Part shown: piece by piece, positions 42,571 to 56,458 of the stretch
Position numbering within the stretch: the first letter of the stretch is position 1
Layout: every line of letters starts with the position of its first letter
Assembly: GCA_016630955.3 (NCBI GenBank)
Contig: CM049985.1
Location: 248,001-312,000, forward strand
Direction of reading: 5' to 3'
Length of the DNA stretch: 64,000 nt
From: Didymella arachidicola
Lineage: Eukaryota > Ascomycota > Dothideomycetes > Pleosporales > Didymellaceae
Made by a program: the position numbers and the translations under genes
The notes under the pieces: model-generated
Seen by the model: only the letters and a program-made list of their open reading frames with translations
Database searches by the model: none
What the model was told of the DNA's origin: nothing

Positions 42571-44307
42571 AATAAAGATAGCAGTATCGTAGGAAGAGGG
42601 CGAATGTTGCAGAAGCTGAGTTGCGAAGATGTGGACGATGAGCTTGCTTGGTGGTAAGTAGGACTTTTGGAAGGCGCGAGGAGCACACGATCCAGTGAAA
42701 GAGCGCGGCAATGCCACCGGGCGCACATGTGGCCTTCACCTTACAGTCTGTGGAGCTGCATTGTTGATTTCCATCAATACTTGCTGAAATTGTGAACAAT
42801 CTGACAATGACCGTGTTTGTGTTATGTACTTAGGTGAGTTTTGTCGCTGCTGTAGGCCCAGATACTGTCAGTCATGAAATGTCAACCATGGAAGTGGCAG
42901 GTGGCTTTGACTGACCAAACAAAAGTGATTCCCCAACCCAGCGTCATTGCCTTCAACGCGCAGCCGCTCGCAAGCACCATTTATCTTGGTTTAAAGTACT
43001 ATCTCTAGTCGAATCAACGCTGGTCCATATGGAATTCCTTGGGCCAACCGAGCGGCTTGTCTATGACCACATTGGCTCTAATCAATTTCGGACCCATAAG
43101 AGCATCATCAGTCAATCAGCCACTGCCGGCCACAGCTAGGTGCTGCAGAATGGGAGCAGATTTCGAAACTTAAAGCGCGGCATTCCTTGTCTCTCTGCTA
43201 CCGCAAGAAGTTTTGATGCGGTCTCATGGCCGGCTGAGCAGAGCAGAACGTCCTCAGGCTGCTCAATTGGTGATCACCTTTCCGTTCCATGGTCTCTAAG
43301 CAACGGCAGAAGCTACAATATCCCGGGTGAGTAGTTTCAATCATCGATCGAAGTCCTTCGCCACTGCCTTCTCTTACGGTCTTCTCCGTCGAGCGAAATG
43401 ACACCTCGCAAACACCACGTTTGCATCCTATCGAGAGTCGACACTGATGAGGGGAAAGACGCAGGAGAGGGTGAAGCCACCAAGGGATGCAGGAAATGGG
43501 CCACGTTCAAAAGGGTTGTCAAGAATGTGTTGGGTACGTGTGCAGCGCGGGTACCTACCTTCACGACCGAGGAAACGCCTGAGCAAGGCAGGGCAAGTTG
43601 ACGAAGGGTTGTGCGCATTCTCGATGAAGCAGTCTTGCTCATCGCTGTCCACCACCGGTATGAGTGAACTCGGCAGGATGTAGATGCAACCAGCAAGGGG
43701 TAGCTGCAAAATGCAAGTACGTGACCTCAAGTCCTCATCTGAAGCCTGAGAGACAAGTCGACTAGCCTCATCATGGCCCTCATGCAGCGTGACGTGCATG
43801 AGTGCAGTACTGGGGGGCACGGATGCTCACGGAAATTGGGTGCCGGACTGCCAGATGCTTGACTTCGAGCTGACAGGCACGCATGCCTGCCCTGCTTGCT
43901 GGATGCGGCGGCTTAAGTGAACACGTCCCATAGAACCCCGCGAACTGCACCTGGGGAAGCAGCGCAGCGCAGCGCTCTCGCAGATGCAGGGCACGATACT
44001 ACACTTTTGCTAGAACAGCCACCCACGCAGCCATCCGAGCGATCCGTATGTCAGGGCTGGCCTCGCACCTCCGTGCCCGCCGCTATCTCCGTCATCCCCC
44101 CCAGTACAGGCAGTGCCCTACCGCGACAATATTCCTCAGCCTCGATGCGCGCGTCCTAGCTCAGCACCCACCCCCCCTCGACTATGTCCAGCAGGCCGCC
44201 CCTCGCACACCTCCAGCACGTCGCGTGCGCCCGCACACGATAGCCACGACCGCCCAGACACGCTGCAGCAGTCAATGGCCGCGGTCTGAGCTGCACACGA
44301 GCACTCC
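42571..44307. other. 1.7-kb intergenic region before FMP27
   Basis: No supported gene. The last 400 bases are C-rich with CA/CT stretches and look like promoter and leader of the giant downstream gene. A short gcagc iteration occurs near 43958-43977. Confidence 0.5.
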
Positions 44308-47300
44308 ATGGCCCTGCCCACGCTCCAGTTCCTGGCGGGGCTCCTGCTGCTGCTGTACCTGCTGAGCTTCGTGCTGTTTGCCTTCATCCGCGTCGTCACC
44401 GGCGTCTCCATACAGCGCCTGGGCTACTCGGGCCTGCGCCGCATCGCCTTCACGCCCAAGGACGGCCTGCGCATCGAGATCAGAGGGCTCGGCTTCGCCC
44501 TGCACCGCCCCACGTTCGCCCAGCCGACATGGGCCAGCATCGTCCTGACGGAGCTGAAGGTCACCGTCGACCTGAAGGCGCTGGGCGAGAAGCCGCGCAA
44601 GAAGACAGGCTGGACGAACTGGTCGAATGGCGCCGCGCACAAGGGCACGAGCGGGACGACCACGCCTGAGGCGGCCATCGAAGAGGAGGCTACAGAGGAC
44701 AGCGAGGAGCATAGGCGCAGTCTGACCTGGAAGCGCTTGACCGAGACCAAGGAGAAAATCAAGCGCCTGCACCGCAACATCAACTACATCTGTCTGGTGG
44801 ACTTGCTGGCGTACTCGACAACGCTCGTGGTCCTCGATGTCGGCTCAATGCAGGTGGGCAACCTGTCGCTCGCTGTCGATACTAGGCGTAAGACAGTCGA
44901 CCGCAGCCGCCTGTTCCACCATCACAAGCCCAAGTTGAGCCAGGAGCAGCGGCCTGCTGAGTGGCACCTGACCGTGCGCAGCGTCCTCTTCACCCCCGAG
45001 GGAGGAGAGTCGACCGAGGTGCTCGACCACTGCACGCTCAACATCCACGGCTTCCTCAAGAAAGAGCTCGAAGGTCTGCGTGACGCGTCCATCGCGCTCA
45101 AGCTTGGACGTCTGAGCATCCCCTACGACGATGTCAAACTGTGCGTCGAACGCGCCAAGAAGTGCAAGCCAGCGCCTACCCAGAAACAGAAGAAAATGGA
45201 CACAAGACACCCGGAAGTGTCCCTGACAGATGTCATGGAAGAGATGGACCACCCCGCGAGCCGCGAGGAGAGCATCGTGCAGACCGTGTCAGACTCAAGA
45301 GAGTTCGCCAGCTCCATTTTGCGCGGCATTCACGAGTTCCAGTTCGCCATCAGCTTCGTGGGTCTTACCAAGCAGATCAGGGCGAGCCGCAAAACGGAGC
45401 CAGAAGTCTACCTCAATGTGGCCATGAAGGAGGTTGGTATGGACTTGCTGCGACTGGATCCACGCAGCCCTGCACACCTCATGTACTTTTCGCCGAATGA
45501 TATAGCCCATCAAGCTCTTCTCGCTGCCATCTCCATCTCGGTCGGTATCGACGATGGCTCCGGCCACCCGGAACGCCTGCTCTATGTGCCCATGGCCACG
45601 ACTACTCTGAACACGACTCTTCCCTCAAAGACCATTCAGTTCTCGAGCGACAAGGACAGCGCCGAGCGCAACACCAACATTCTTTTCGCTAACCTCGTAA
45701 TTACTTCCCCGTCGCTGGATCTGGATCCAAAGCACCTACCATTACTATTGTCTATGTTTAACAACTATGAGTCGCGTAGAAAGCCTCAGAAGACGCGCAA
45801 CAGCAAGCGCTACCTCATACGACGGTTACTGCCCAAGGCAAACATCAAAATCTCCATCCATGAGCCTGTCATCAGAGTCACATTGCCTCCGATGGACCCC
45901 GAGCGGCGTGGAACAGACGAGTTCGATCTGCTCATCTCGGCTTCTTCGTCCCTGTCGCTCGATGTTGAGTCGTCGCACGCCGCAGGCGGCGAGCTTCACT
46001 ATGCGCTCCTTTCCACTTTCCGCATGAATGCGCAGCAGCTGTATTACCAGACTGCATCCATTGAAAAGCATAGCCTGCTTCTGACCGACTACCTTGAGTT
46101 CAAGATGCAGCTCAGCGCATCGCCAGATGTCACCGTTGAGCTGCGTGGTATGGCACAGACATTCTCGTTCTATCTGGTACGGCCAGAGATCAGTGAAGGG
46201 CTGCGACAGATCGTCACGCACTTGCAGAAGGACAGGCGCAGGAAGCGTGGTGTCCCCAAGAAGGACGGTGTGAATTTTTTGCGAAAGCTGCCACCGTGGC
46301 TTGCATACGTCCATCTGCAAGGTTCCGACTTCAACATCGAAATCGCCGGGGTCGACGAGGGTGTGTCAAAGCACAGCCGTGGAGCAGCAATCCACCTCGA
46401 GTCATGTACGGCCGAGTACAAACACAGTCGGGATGACGATAGTGACCATAAGCCGGTCCGTCGTCGCGCACCCAGCAGGACTATCAACAGAGACGAGCAC
46501 CTTATTCGCCCTCCGTCGTCTCCATCGCCAAAATCGCCCAGAAAGCCGTCCGGCAATCCCACCGACGGCAGGCGTCTCGCGCTACACTTCGTTGGTCTCG
46601 AGGGCTTCGTCATCGAGGCTGAGGATCAGTGGGAGCAGGACCCATCGTTATCGCTCCCACGCATGGAAGTTGCATTCAACACAACGTCCGATAAGCAAGG
46701 ATCCATCTTCCACGTGCACTCGTTCTCTCAGCGACTCTATGTACGATACTCCCTTTATCGGCACTTCGCCATGGGCATGACTATGCAAGTTATAAATCGG
46801 TCTTTCGTCGTGCCGCAAGAACCTATGCCGTTTGATGAGCCGATGTCACCGATGTCTCCATTACTATCACCTCAAGGACATCTGTCGGTTCCATCGATGG
46901 ACGGCGATATGTTTGACTCCACAAGAAGTGGCATGAGCCCTGAGATCGTCACCATTGACTTCAAGGCGCAGTTCATACAGATCAAGGCCGATATGCCTTC
47001 AGACCCACCGCTCATGTTGCAGATCTACGGCATCGATGCTGGGAAGCATAGGTGGCAGCCTCCGTTCCTGAGATCACGTCTGGTCAGGCTGTACGCTGAG
47101 AGCCCGAACGTCAAGCGCGTGTGGAGTCGTATTGTCAGCATCAAGTCGTTGCGTCTGGACTTCAGGCAGACGAAGCGCCGATATGGTAACATTGTGACTG
47201 ATGATAAGTCTTTCGACATTGCTACTGACGCTATCCGCATCGCCGTACCACATCAATTGGTCGTGCACAAAATCTTCGATAATATCACCAACGTCACTAA

Positions 47301-50300
47301 AGTCGCCAAGCAGATGCACCACCGCTTCATGACTGGGACAAACGAGTATGTTCTCGACAAAGAGCCTGAAGGTCCTAAGCATGTGCCGAAGATTTCGCTG
47401 CGCAGTAGGGCTGTGTTGTTTGAACTCGAGGACAGCTCATTCGAATGGAAGCTTGGAACCATCTACCGCATTGGCCTCATGGAGCAGAAGCAGCGTCTCG
47501 CCCGTGAGCAAGCGTTTGACCTCAAAGTCAAGAAGTTGCAGCAGCAAGACGAGTTGCGGAGCGGTGGTTCACGGCACCGCGCAAGGTCGGCACACAACGG
47601 GCATCACGGTCACCGTGGCTCCAATAAGTCGAAGACAAGAGAGCATGGGCGCGGCAGATTCCATCGACGCACAAAGAGCGCAGATTTGACGGATCAGGAT
47701 TCACTTGACGGAGATCGACCAATGCGCTATAACAAGGACGGCCTCAGTGGCCTCAGTGGCTTCAGCCAGACTTCCCTTGAGGTTGCGCGTGAGAAGCTCA
47801 AAGTTCTCAATGCGCAGACGTGGAAGAAACGCATCGATCATGCACTCACAATGCAGAATCGCTCCATACTTGACATACGCTCGATGTTCTGGGGCCTTGA
47901 CGAGCTGCCGGATGACATCGAGCAGAAAGAGATGATTCTTACCATACCGCAGCGACCCGCACTGATGGCATTAGCTGTCAGTGATCTTGACATCACCATT
48001 GATAAGCCTTCATTCCCGATGTCAGAGTATCCCAAGTTTCTTCAGCGCGTGGGCAAGGGCATGCCGACTGACATGCAGTACTCGTTGCTCATACCCATGC
48101 ACGTTCAGATCAATGCTGGTGAAGCTAAGCTGCACCTCCGAGACTATCCGCTACCACTCGTGCATATCCCTTCGATAGGCAACGTGGGCTCTTCACGACT
48201 GCCAAGCCTATCTCTCAAGACAGATTTCGTTATCGCAGAAGAATTTAGAGACATCGAGTCCTCAAGAGTCAACCGAGTTGTAGTCGTGCCCCAGGAAGAG
48301 ACACTATCTGGAGAAATGTCGGGTGGCTTCGCAGTCGATGTACGCCGAACAGTCGCACCCGTCAAGACTTATTCAGACATGAGCATCGACATCAACTCGG
48401 CTTACCCGACACGCATCACATGGGGCACGTCATACCAACCTGCAATCCAAGACATGATGCAGATCATCGAGAACTTCACTAAGCCGGCAGTCGACCCATC
48501 AGAGCGTGTCGGGTTCTGGGACAAGATCAGGTTGACCTTCCATTCACGCATCAACATATCATGGAAGGGGGATGGCGACGTCCATCTCATACTCAAAGGC
48601 TCCCGCGATCCATATATGGTCACAGGCCATGGCGCCGGTTTTGTCATGTGCTGGCAGAACGATGTCAGACTCACGCTCGCCGAAGATGAGGATCCGCGCA
48701 ACTTCATGGTTGTCAAAAGCGGCAGCTATGTCCTTGCCATTCCAGATCTTGGACACTACGCGCGCCATGAAGGGGATGCGGAGAGCAATCGCCCTGAGAC
48801 CTCGTCCAGCTTGTCGAGTCGTAGACAACTTGCTGTGTTCAAGAAGACTGTCATGAAGCTCAACGGCAATGTACGGTGGGGTGTTGGATTGGTGTTTGAG
48901 CGTAATCTCGATAGTGGTGGGAGGTCGTTTGACTTCATCCCGCACTACAACGTTACGCTCAAGAACCCGAAGTACGCGAAGCCGTCCAATGGAAAGGTAA
49001 GTCCGATTGCAGTCGTACAATTCGCATTGACACTGATAATTAACAGGAGTACGACGCTTTCCGCGGCTTCCGCAGCCATCACATTCACATGTCAATCGCT
49101 ATTGCTGCACCATACGATCGAGAATGGTCGGTCACGAACCAGGACGCGTCGAAGACGTACAACAGTGTCCATCTTACGCCACGATTCTTCACACATTTCT
49201 ATAACTGGTGGTCCATGTTCTCTGGCGCCATGTCGCTGCCTGTCCGGCAAGGCAAGCTGTGGCCCGGCGTGGAGAAGTCGAGCAAGAAATTCGGCAGGCA
49301 TCTCGCAACGATCAAGTACAACCTGCTGCTTTCGCCGTTGTACATGAGTCACATCTACAAGCATAAGGATGCTGAAGATTACGGCTCAGGCGTTGTGTCG
49401 GCCACCGGACTAAAGGCGCGGGTCGACAGCTTCATGCTCGATCTACACCAGCGCCGTGAAGAGTTCCGCACGGTGGTTCAAGCACCTAAGGGCAAAGAGG
49501 ACAGTAAGCAGAATCAGACTACTGGAATGCGCATCAACCAGGTGCAGCTGGATCTCATCAAAACCGATGTCCGTGCTGTCTCGGCCAGCATTGCTGGCAC
49601 AGGCGAGGAGGATATCGAGAACGCGACAGCCGAAGAGGCAGCAAGCTTCAATCAAGAGTATCTCAGCGCAGACCTGTCGAAATTCACGATTCCAGACAAC
49701 GACTGGGGTTGGGTCGACATGGACGACTTCATCGAACTTGGCTGGATCCTGCCATCAGATCGTCATCCTGAGACGCAGATCCTGCCTCTCGCATTTGCAC
49801 CTCACTTCACGTATTTCCGTCAGACAGATCATGCCGACAACATCTCTGGCGATGTTCACAGGACCAGCGCGTTCGGCAACGAACCTACACATCACTGCGT
49901 CATGTCCGCCCGCAATGACCCGCGACGGATTCAATGCGGACTTATCGAGCAGCGTATCGAGCGCATCAAGAAGCAGATCGAGCATAACCACAACGCAATC
50001 GGCGAACAGGAAGTCAAGGTTGTACGCGAGATTGACGAGAATAAGAAAGAGGCTGAACGTCGCCTCAACGCATTCAAGAGCCATGCAATTTTCCTGCAAC
50101 GGAAGTTGGAGTTCCTGACATCCATGCACGAAAGTCTGCTGGATCGTCTCGCGGCCAACGAAGCAAACGCAGCGCCCGAAGGCGAACCCGACACCAACGA
50201 CGAGTTCTACGAGGTCAATGGTGAGGACCCCGCAAACGATACAGACACCAAGGGCATGAATTCGAAGCCGAACATCGACTATATCAGCGATTTCAACAAC

Positions 50301-53300
50301 CGTTTCATCATCCACAATGTGCATCTCAAGTGGGGCAACTCATTGCGAAACATCATTCTGCGCTACATACACCAAGTCAGCCAGCGTAGAGGCTTCGTAT
50401 ACTACATGTCCCGGAGAGCAGTCAAATTCATCCTCGACGTGGTGGAAGAGCAGAATAAATCTCGTAACCCTTCCACCTCCTTCGAATACGAAAGCCCAGA
50501 CATGGATCCGACAACGCATAAAGCGCAGAGCGATCAGGGTATGAGCATCGACGAGACTATTCAACAGCTCCTCACAGACGGCAAGAAATTTGTCGATGCT
50601 GATGAAGCTGAGAAAAGCGACAAGACCAAGGAGGCGCAAGACAAGCAGGACTCAGCTGAAAAAGATGTCCACACCGACTACGTGCCGCAGAATGCGTATA
50701 TAGTTCGCCTCATTGCACCTCAGATTCAACTGCAGAGCGAACGCAACACCAAGGCTGCCGTCCTCGTAACAGCCAAGGGTATGCAGCTCAAGGTCCTGCA
50801 GATCATGGACAAAGACCGCGTTATGGATGAGGTTTCTGGTTTGGTCCAGCGTAGATTCACCGCCGCCATGGACAGTCTGCAGATTTTCGTCACTAACGCT
50901 AAGATCTTTAGTAGTATGGACGACATCCACATGTACTCTGGAAGCACTTACGGAACTCCAGCGGGCTCGGCGTGGCCGCCATGGGTACCGTTTGAGGTCA
51001 TGTTCGAGTTCCACAGTAACCCCTATGGCTTCCAGAGAGTCGTGCAGAGGACAAGTGCCAGTATGCGCTACGATAAATACAACACACTGCGTCTTAAATA
51101 CAACGACGATGTGTCTGGCGACTCTGCTTCGTCTACGAGCGCACAGAATATGGAGAGTCGCATTGATCATCTTTGGGTCGACTTCCCTCACGTCAGAGCG
51201 CTGTGCGACTCAAGACAGTACTACGCAATGTACGTCATCGTGCTGGACCTGCTGCTATACCGTGAGCCGCTAGAAAAGACGCGCAATGAGCGCCTCGAGA
51301 AGATCATGTTAGCTTCTGACTTCAGCGATCTCACTGGAGCACCCAGTCTGGTCATTGGTTTGCAAGAGCGCATTCGTCAGCTCGAGGAGATCAAGACTGT
51401 GTTCCAGGTCAACGAAAAATACCTGGACAAGCAAGGATGGGAAGACCGTGTTGAGGTGGAGAAAGACCTATCGGTCTATGAGGACGAGCTGTTCTTCGTC
51501 ATGAAGGCTATCACCACTGCGCAGCGCAAGCAAGACGATCGCGCGCAAGCGAAGCAGTCGACTGGTCTGCTCCGATGGTATATCTCCGCGTCCGAGATCG
51601 TATGGCACTTGTTGCGCGAAGGCCAGGAGTCGCTTGCGGAATTCCAGCTCAAGAATGCGCTATACGACCGTACAGACAACAACGACGGGTCAAACTTCAA
51701 TTCGCTTGAGATCGAGGAGGCACGAGGGCTCAACCTGCTCCCTAACGCGCTGTACCCGGAGATGATCCTGCCATACCTGGAGAACAACAAACAGCTGCCT
51801 GAAAACGCTAAGTGCTTGAAGGTTCAATTTGTAATGCTTGAAGCTATTGCAGGTATTCCGGTCATGGAACACTTCGAAGTCATGCTGTACCCGCTCAAGG
51901 TTCAGCTCGAGTGGGAGATCGGCAAGAAGCTTTTTGAGTACATCTTCCCGGCGATTAAAGACAAGGACAAGGACAACGGTAATTCCTCTTCGCCATTCAT
52001 GATCAAACACACGCTTCCCTCCCAAGACGACGAGGATGAAGAGGCCAATGGCAGCATGGCGTCGAGCGTCAGCGCTAGCTTGAGCAGCTCCATGTCGCAA
52101 GATGAGGCGGCTGTAGCATTGCAATCGCGATTGACGCCGGCACTGAAACTGTCAGAGCCAGGAACCAAGGCTATGCCCAAGGTCAAGGGCAGTCCTCAGA
52201 AAAGACCTGGCTTGAATAGCTTCCGATCGCTGTTCCGCGATGACAACGCATCACGCAGCGGTACCGAACTACGCCGCACACTGCACCCCAACTTTGCGGC
52301 AACGCCATCAGGCTCCTTGCTCAACATCCACGCTCGTCCTGGCTCAGTTCGTTCCAACGCGTCATCGATGACAGCCAACGAGTCAGAGCGCACGGCCAAG
52401 AAGTTCACTCTCTATCGCACCGGCACGAGCATGACATCGACCGACAAGCGGACGGACAAGAAAGAGAAGAAAGAGCGCCATGACGACCTAACGCAAATGA
52501 TGAACCGTGCCAGCAATTACATGACACTCGCCTACGTCCGGATCCCGAGCATGACTCTCTGCCTCTCTTACAAAGGCAAAGGCTCCCGCAACTTCGAAGA
52601 CGTGCACGACCTCGTATTCAAGATGCCTACCCTCGAGTACCGCAACAAAACATGGTCCAACCTCGATCTCGCGCTTCAGCTCAAAAAGGACGTCATCCGC
52701 GCCCTCATCAGCCACGCAGGCGCCATTGTGGGCAACAAATTCAGCCACCACCGCCCGAGCAAGACGCAGCAGAGCAGACTCCGCCAGATCGCCAACTCCA
52801 GCGCCATGCTCAACGCCTCGCCCGACCCGTCCTCCGACGGCGCAAGTCTGCGCGACCACTCCCCCGGCTCTTCGACCGACAATGTGCGGCGCAGTTTCAC
52901 ATCTGGCCGCCAGGGTAGTTGGATCAGTACTGTATCCGAGGAGAGTTCCTTACGACCCGGGACCAGCGCCGATGGACGGAGCACCCACGATGCCCGGTCT
53001 ACGCACGGCAGTATCCTTGGCGGTCTGCGGCATCACCACCACCATGACGACACGGCGCACGGGCTGGGCATTGAGGATGGGCGCGCGTTTGCTGACGAAT
53101 TGTCAAGGGTCGACAACACTGAGCCCGGTCATGCGAACCTTATTCATAGCCTGAGTAAGCATATCACAACCATCACGCCTTTCAGCAACCACAGAGGCCG
53201 AGACAAAGCGAATAGCGCGGGGAATGGGAGCAGTTTCCCATTTAGCAGGAACGGTAGTGTGGTCGATGACGAGGATGTGGGGAGGCCGAAGACGAGTTAT

Positions 53301-53399
53301 GCCGAGGATGCCGATACGGGGATGAACAAGAAGCAGAAGGCGCTGGCCGTGGGGAAGAAGTTATTGGGGAGAACGAAGACGGAGAAGTTTGACGGGTAG
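44308..53399 (+). CDS. FMP27: Bridge-like lipid transfer protein Fmp27/Hobbit (BLTP2)
   Basis: Exons 44308-48996 and 49047-53399, with a single 50-nt intron, encode 3013 aa. Proteins of this family are long hydrophobic grooves made of repeating beta-groove units that move lipids between membranes at contact sites, in yeast between the ER and plasma membrane. Residues 5-30 (LQFLAGLLLLLYLLSFVLFAF) form the N-terminal membrane anchor. Diagnostic Fmp27 blocks are GFWDKIRLTFHSRINISWKGDGDVHL (about residue 1400) and AWPPWVPFEVMFEFHSNPYGFQRV (about 2205), with a coiled coil near IEQRIERIKKQIEHNHNAI between them. Low-complexity or His/Ser-rich inserts (for example 47580-47700 and the tail after about 52000 with HHHHHD) are probably disordered. 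No stop or frameshift interrupts 9 kb, so the gene is intact. Confidence 0.95.
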
Positions 53400-54005
53400 T
53401 CAGACTCCGAAGGACAAGGACAAGAAAAAGCAAAGATGGAGTTGGAGGATCTCGTTTGTTGCATTTGAGGCGCGAAGCATCGATGGACGTTCAAGCGACC
53501 TGTGGCGTTGTTGTACTTGTACTTCGAGATGAGTTGAAGCAGGTGAAGTGGGTGGCACCTTGAGGCGTTCAGAGCGTCGAATCCATAGAAAGCACGGAGC
53601 TCATAGCGATAATCCCCGTATTCTTGATATCATCATCCTTGGTGCAGCCTCGAGCAGATCGTTCAGACCGGGTCGCTCACTTGCTCTGCGCACGCTGCTT
53701 CGCTCTTTTGACCGCGCAACTGTACGTTTCGTTGTCTGCGAGAAGGCTGGCATTGCGAGCGATGTTCGCTGTGCATTAAAATGGTAATTATTAAGTTTGT
53801 GGGAATCTGACCATGTGGCAAGCGAGCGCAAACCCACTGCTTTTCACTTGAAGCACAAAGGGCTGCATTATATGCTACTCATCTGGAACCAGATGTTCGT
53901 TGCATCGTAATCTCCAGACTTACTCCCGGTGTTCAGATCCTCTCGTTATCACCTCGTGTATGCTACCAACCCTGTCCCTGCCCGTACATGCCTGCGCATG
54001 CCTCC
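53400..54005. other. Convergent 3' region, no gene seen
   Basis: It lies between the FMP27 stop and the stop of the minus-strand membrane protein. Only short frames. Confidence 0.55.
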
Positions 54006-54549
54006 TCAAAAGTCTTGCCCGCCGCGACGTCCCGTCAATCGAAAAAGTTCATCTGCCATTGTCTTGCTCAAGACCTGCAGCGCTTCCTCTTTGCTTGTAC
54101 TCTCCGACGGCATTTTGATCAAGCGAACTGTCGGCGCATTCCGATCTAGAGTTGTCACGGTCGCGCCCCAGAGAACAAGGAACGTGCCCGTATTGGTCAG
54201 TACATGCATTTGACGGTAAAAAAACTTTGTACCGGTAGAGATGGGGGTATAAGAGTTGGGCGAGGGCTGGTTGTTGTCAGCTTTGCGAGACCATGTGTTG
54301 GACTTTTGGAATATTTCACCTGTGATACGCCATTCCTGACTGAATCCGTAGGAGATGTCGAGATAGAGCTTGACAGCGGTGGCAAATGAGAGTGCGATGG
54401 CTATCAAGACTAGTTGTGGGGTTAGGACTGTATACAAGCTTGTTCACAGCCGCCTGGCCTGCGATATGCTTACTGGGACGAGGCAAGAAGCCAGCCACGC
54501 AAACTCCAGCGCAGAGACCGAAGATGAAGCGCGGGCTTAACATTGACAT
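54006..54549 (-). CDS. Small membrane protein, function unknown (165 aa)
   Basis: Exons 54474-54549 and 54006-54427 with a 46-nt intron. Splicing gives MSMLSPRFIFGLCAGVCVAGFLPRP|ILTPQLVLIAIALSFATAVKLYL, so two hydrophobic helices stand close together at the N-terminus. A third weaker one follows at about residues 95-115 (LTNTGTFLVLWGATVTTL). The middle holds SQEWRITGEIFQ and a polar loop. The tail (SKTMADELFRLTGRRGG) is charged. I do not recognise the family. The splice join is supported by in-frame hydrophobic continuity and GT...AG ends. The product could be an endoplasmic reticulum or mitochondrial membrane protein. Confidence 0.65.
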
Positions 54550-54775
54550 AGTGATGAATATTGTGTGGGTGTTGTGTGGATGTGCGGTGAGAAGATAGCC
54601 GGACGCTACGTTGCTCAATTACAGGAGCCGGTAACCGATGCCTTTCACTTCCCACTGTCACCCCTGCTGACCTCAAGTCCGTGAGCAACGGATCATGTAG
54701 TCAAAATGCCTTGCACTGCTGCCACGCAAGACGACTCTTTTGCTCCCATCTCCGCGATTAAGCCCACTCTTTCCA

Positions 54776-54796
54776 CCCCCCCCTCCCCCCTCCCCC
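54776..54796. repeat. C-rich tract with potential G-quadruplex on the minus strand
   Basis: Runs of 8, 6 and 5 C separated by single T. The complementary G-runs could fold into a G-quadruplex. The tract lies about 230 bp upstream of the minus-strand gene starting at 54549, with the G-rich strand as its coding strand. Confidence 0.6.
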
Positions 54797-55828
54797 GGAG
54801 GCCTTCACCATAATCTACGACTACATTGACACGGGCGACCAAGTTGTGCTCCTTCTGAGAAATATGGATGGATACGAATTGAGGTCCTTTGGCTGTCTGG
54901 CTGCCGTGGTTCCAAGCGATACGCGATGTGGGCGAGCTGTTGTGCGATAGATCGGCACTGGGAACTCCACGTACAGACTCCGATGATGCGGGCTAGTTAA
55001 CTACTCTAGAATATGTTGTAGCTTACTTGTCGTCTGCGTAGACTGCTGTAGAGGGCGTGTCTGATTGAATGCGGCTACCTGTGCATACCGGCTTAGAAAT
55101 CTCATCGAACTCATCATGTTCGCAGCACTCTGGACACCCTCGACCTCAGCGACACAGCGCGTCGAGTTCACCAGTCTAAGCCCTCCTGGAAGAACCTCAT
55201 GTTCGCCACCGATTGGTGTCACACCCTTAACGTTGCAGACGTCAAAACGGTTATCGCACTGGGACCAGATCCAAAACAAAGCTGCCAAACCTTGAACACA
55301 CTCGGAGACTGTAGAAGGCGATGCCAACAGCCTTCGTCCACCAAAGCGATGTGCAGTATGCCTAGCACATGCATATAGAATAGGAAACTGCAATTCTGAT
55401 TCGACTGCCAGAAGCGTGTATATAGCGTTAGGATTGTTGCTTCGTTCGTGGTCAAATATCGAGACGGTCGACTAGTGGATGTTCGAGAGCGCTTGCTGAA
55501 GGTGCTCCAAAATTATCATGACCCTCTTGTTATCGAAGAGCGTATGGTCCATTCACCCTAGGCAACCATTCCCCATATGAGCGGCGAGCGCCAAATTTTG
55601 AGAATTCTGCCAGCCCACACTAGGTTATTTTGCACGTTCACGATTTCGCAAACATGAAGCAGAATTCTTCATGGGCGACCGAAGCCTCACCGGTTGGTGG
55701 GCCTGGAAGCAGAGATACGAGGCTGCACAGCTGGCGACCGCAAGCCACAAAACCGGACAGGGCCGCGGGAGAGCGACATAAGGCACGAGCTTGTACCTGG
55801 CGGACCAAATTTCAGCTGATCTTCTGCC

Positions 55829-55881
55829 GTGTCTAGCGCCAGCCTTGCTGTCCTGGTGTCTAGCGCCAGCTTCGCTTGCTG
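55829..55881. repeat. Imperfect tandem duplication, period 27 bp
   Basis: The 15-mer gtgtctagcgccagc occurs at 55829 and again at 55856, each followed by related bases (cttgctgtcctg and ttcgcttgctg). A small local duplication with no evident function. Confidence 0.7.
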
Positions 55882-56458
55882 AAAATGGAGTCATTGGTGC
55901 ACCACGTGATGACACTGCAGCTTCTGTGCGGCAACCTCCTACTTGGCAATGAAGCCACAATCGTCTCACCATGCATCTATGTGCCGGCATATCCAAAGAT
56001 CTGTTTCCTGAGTCCCGAATGCGGTGCGCTTGATGAAGCTCTCTTGCATGCGCACTGCGCAGTAGGACAGGAGGGTCCATGTATCGCAAGCTGAACAAGA
56101 AGCTCCTGCTGAAATCCATGCACGCACGTGCGTAGCCTTGGCAGCCAGGTTCAAGATAGCGTTTCTCTTGCTCGGCTTGATCGAAACAACAACAAACGAC
56201 CCACAACGCTCTAAATCAACGACCGCTAACGTGAGCTCATGACATGTTCAGTGACACACGAGTCGCTACCACTTGACTGATCGTCTTCTTGATTCCATGA
56301 CCTTCTGGATATCGGGCGCGAAATAGCACCGGCATTGTTATGTTGCGCTGAGCAACTCGCGTCTGCAAGACTTCGACATCAGTGCTAGCCTCGCTGGTAC
56401 TGCACTAGGTATCTTTATTGACAAGCCACACCACCAGCAATGCCGTCAGGCCACCAAG

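Noticed and set aside
49456..50324. Frames of about 190-220 codons inside FMP27 on both strands
   Set aside because: They lie within an uninterrupted conserved coding exon and have no independent support.
55625..56206. A 193-codon minus frame
   Set aside because: No ATG at the 5' end, Arg/Ser/Cys-rich random-looking product, and it spans a local 27-bp duplication.
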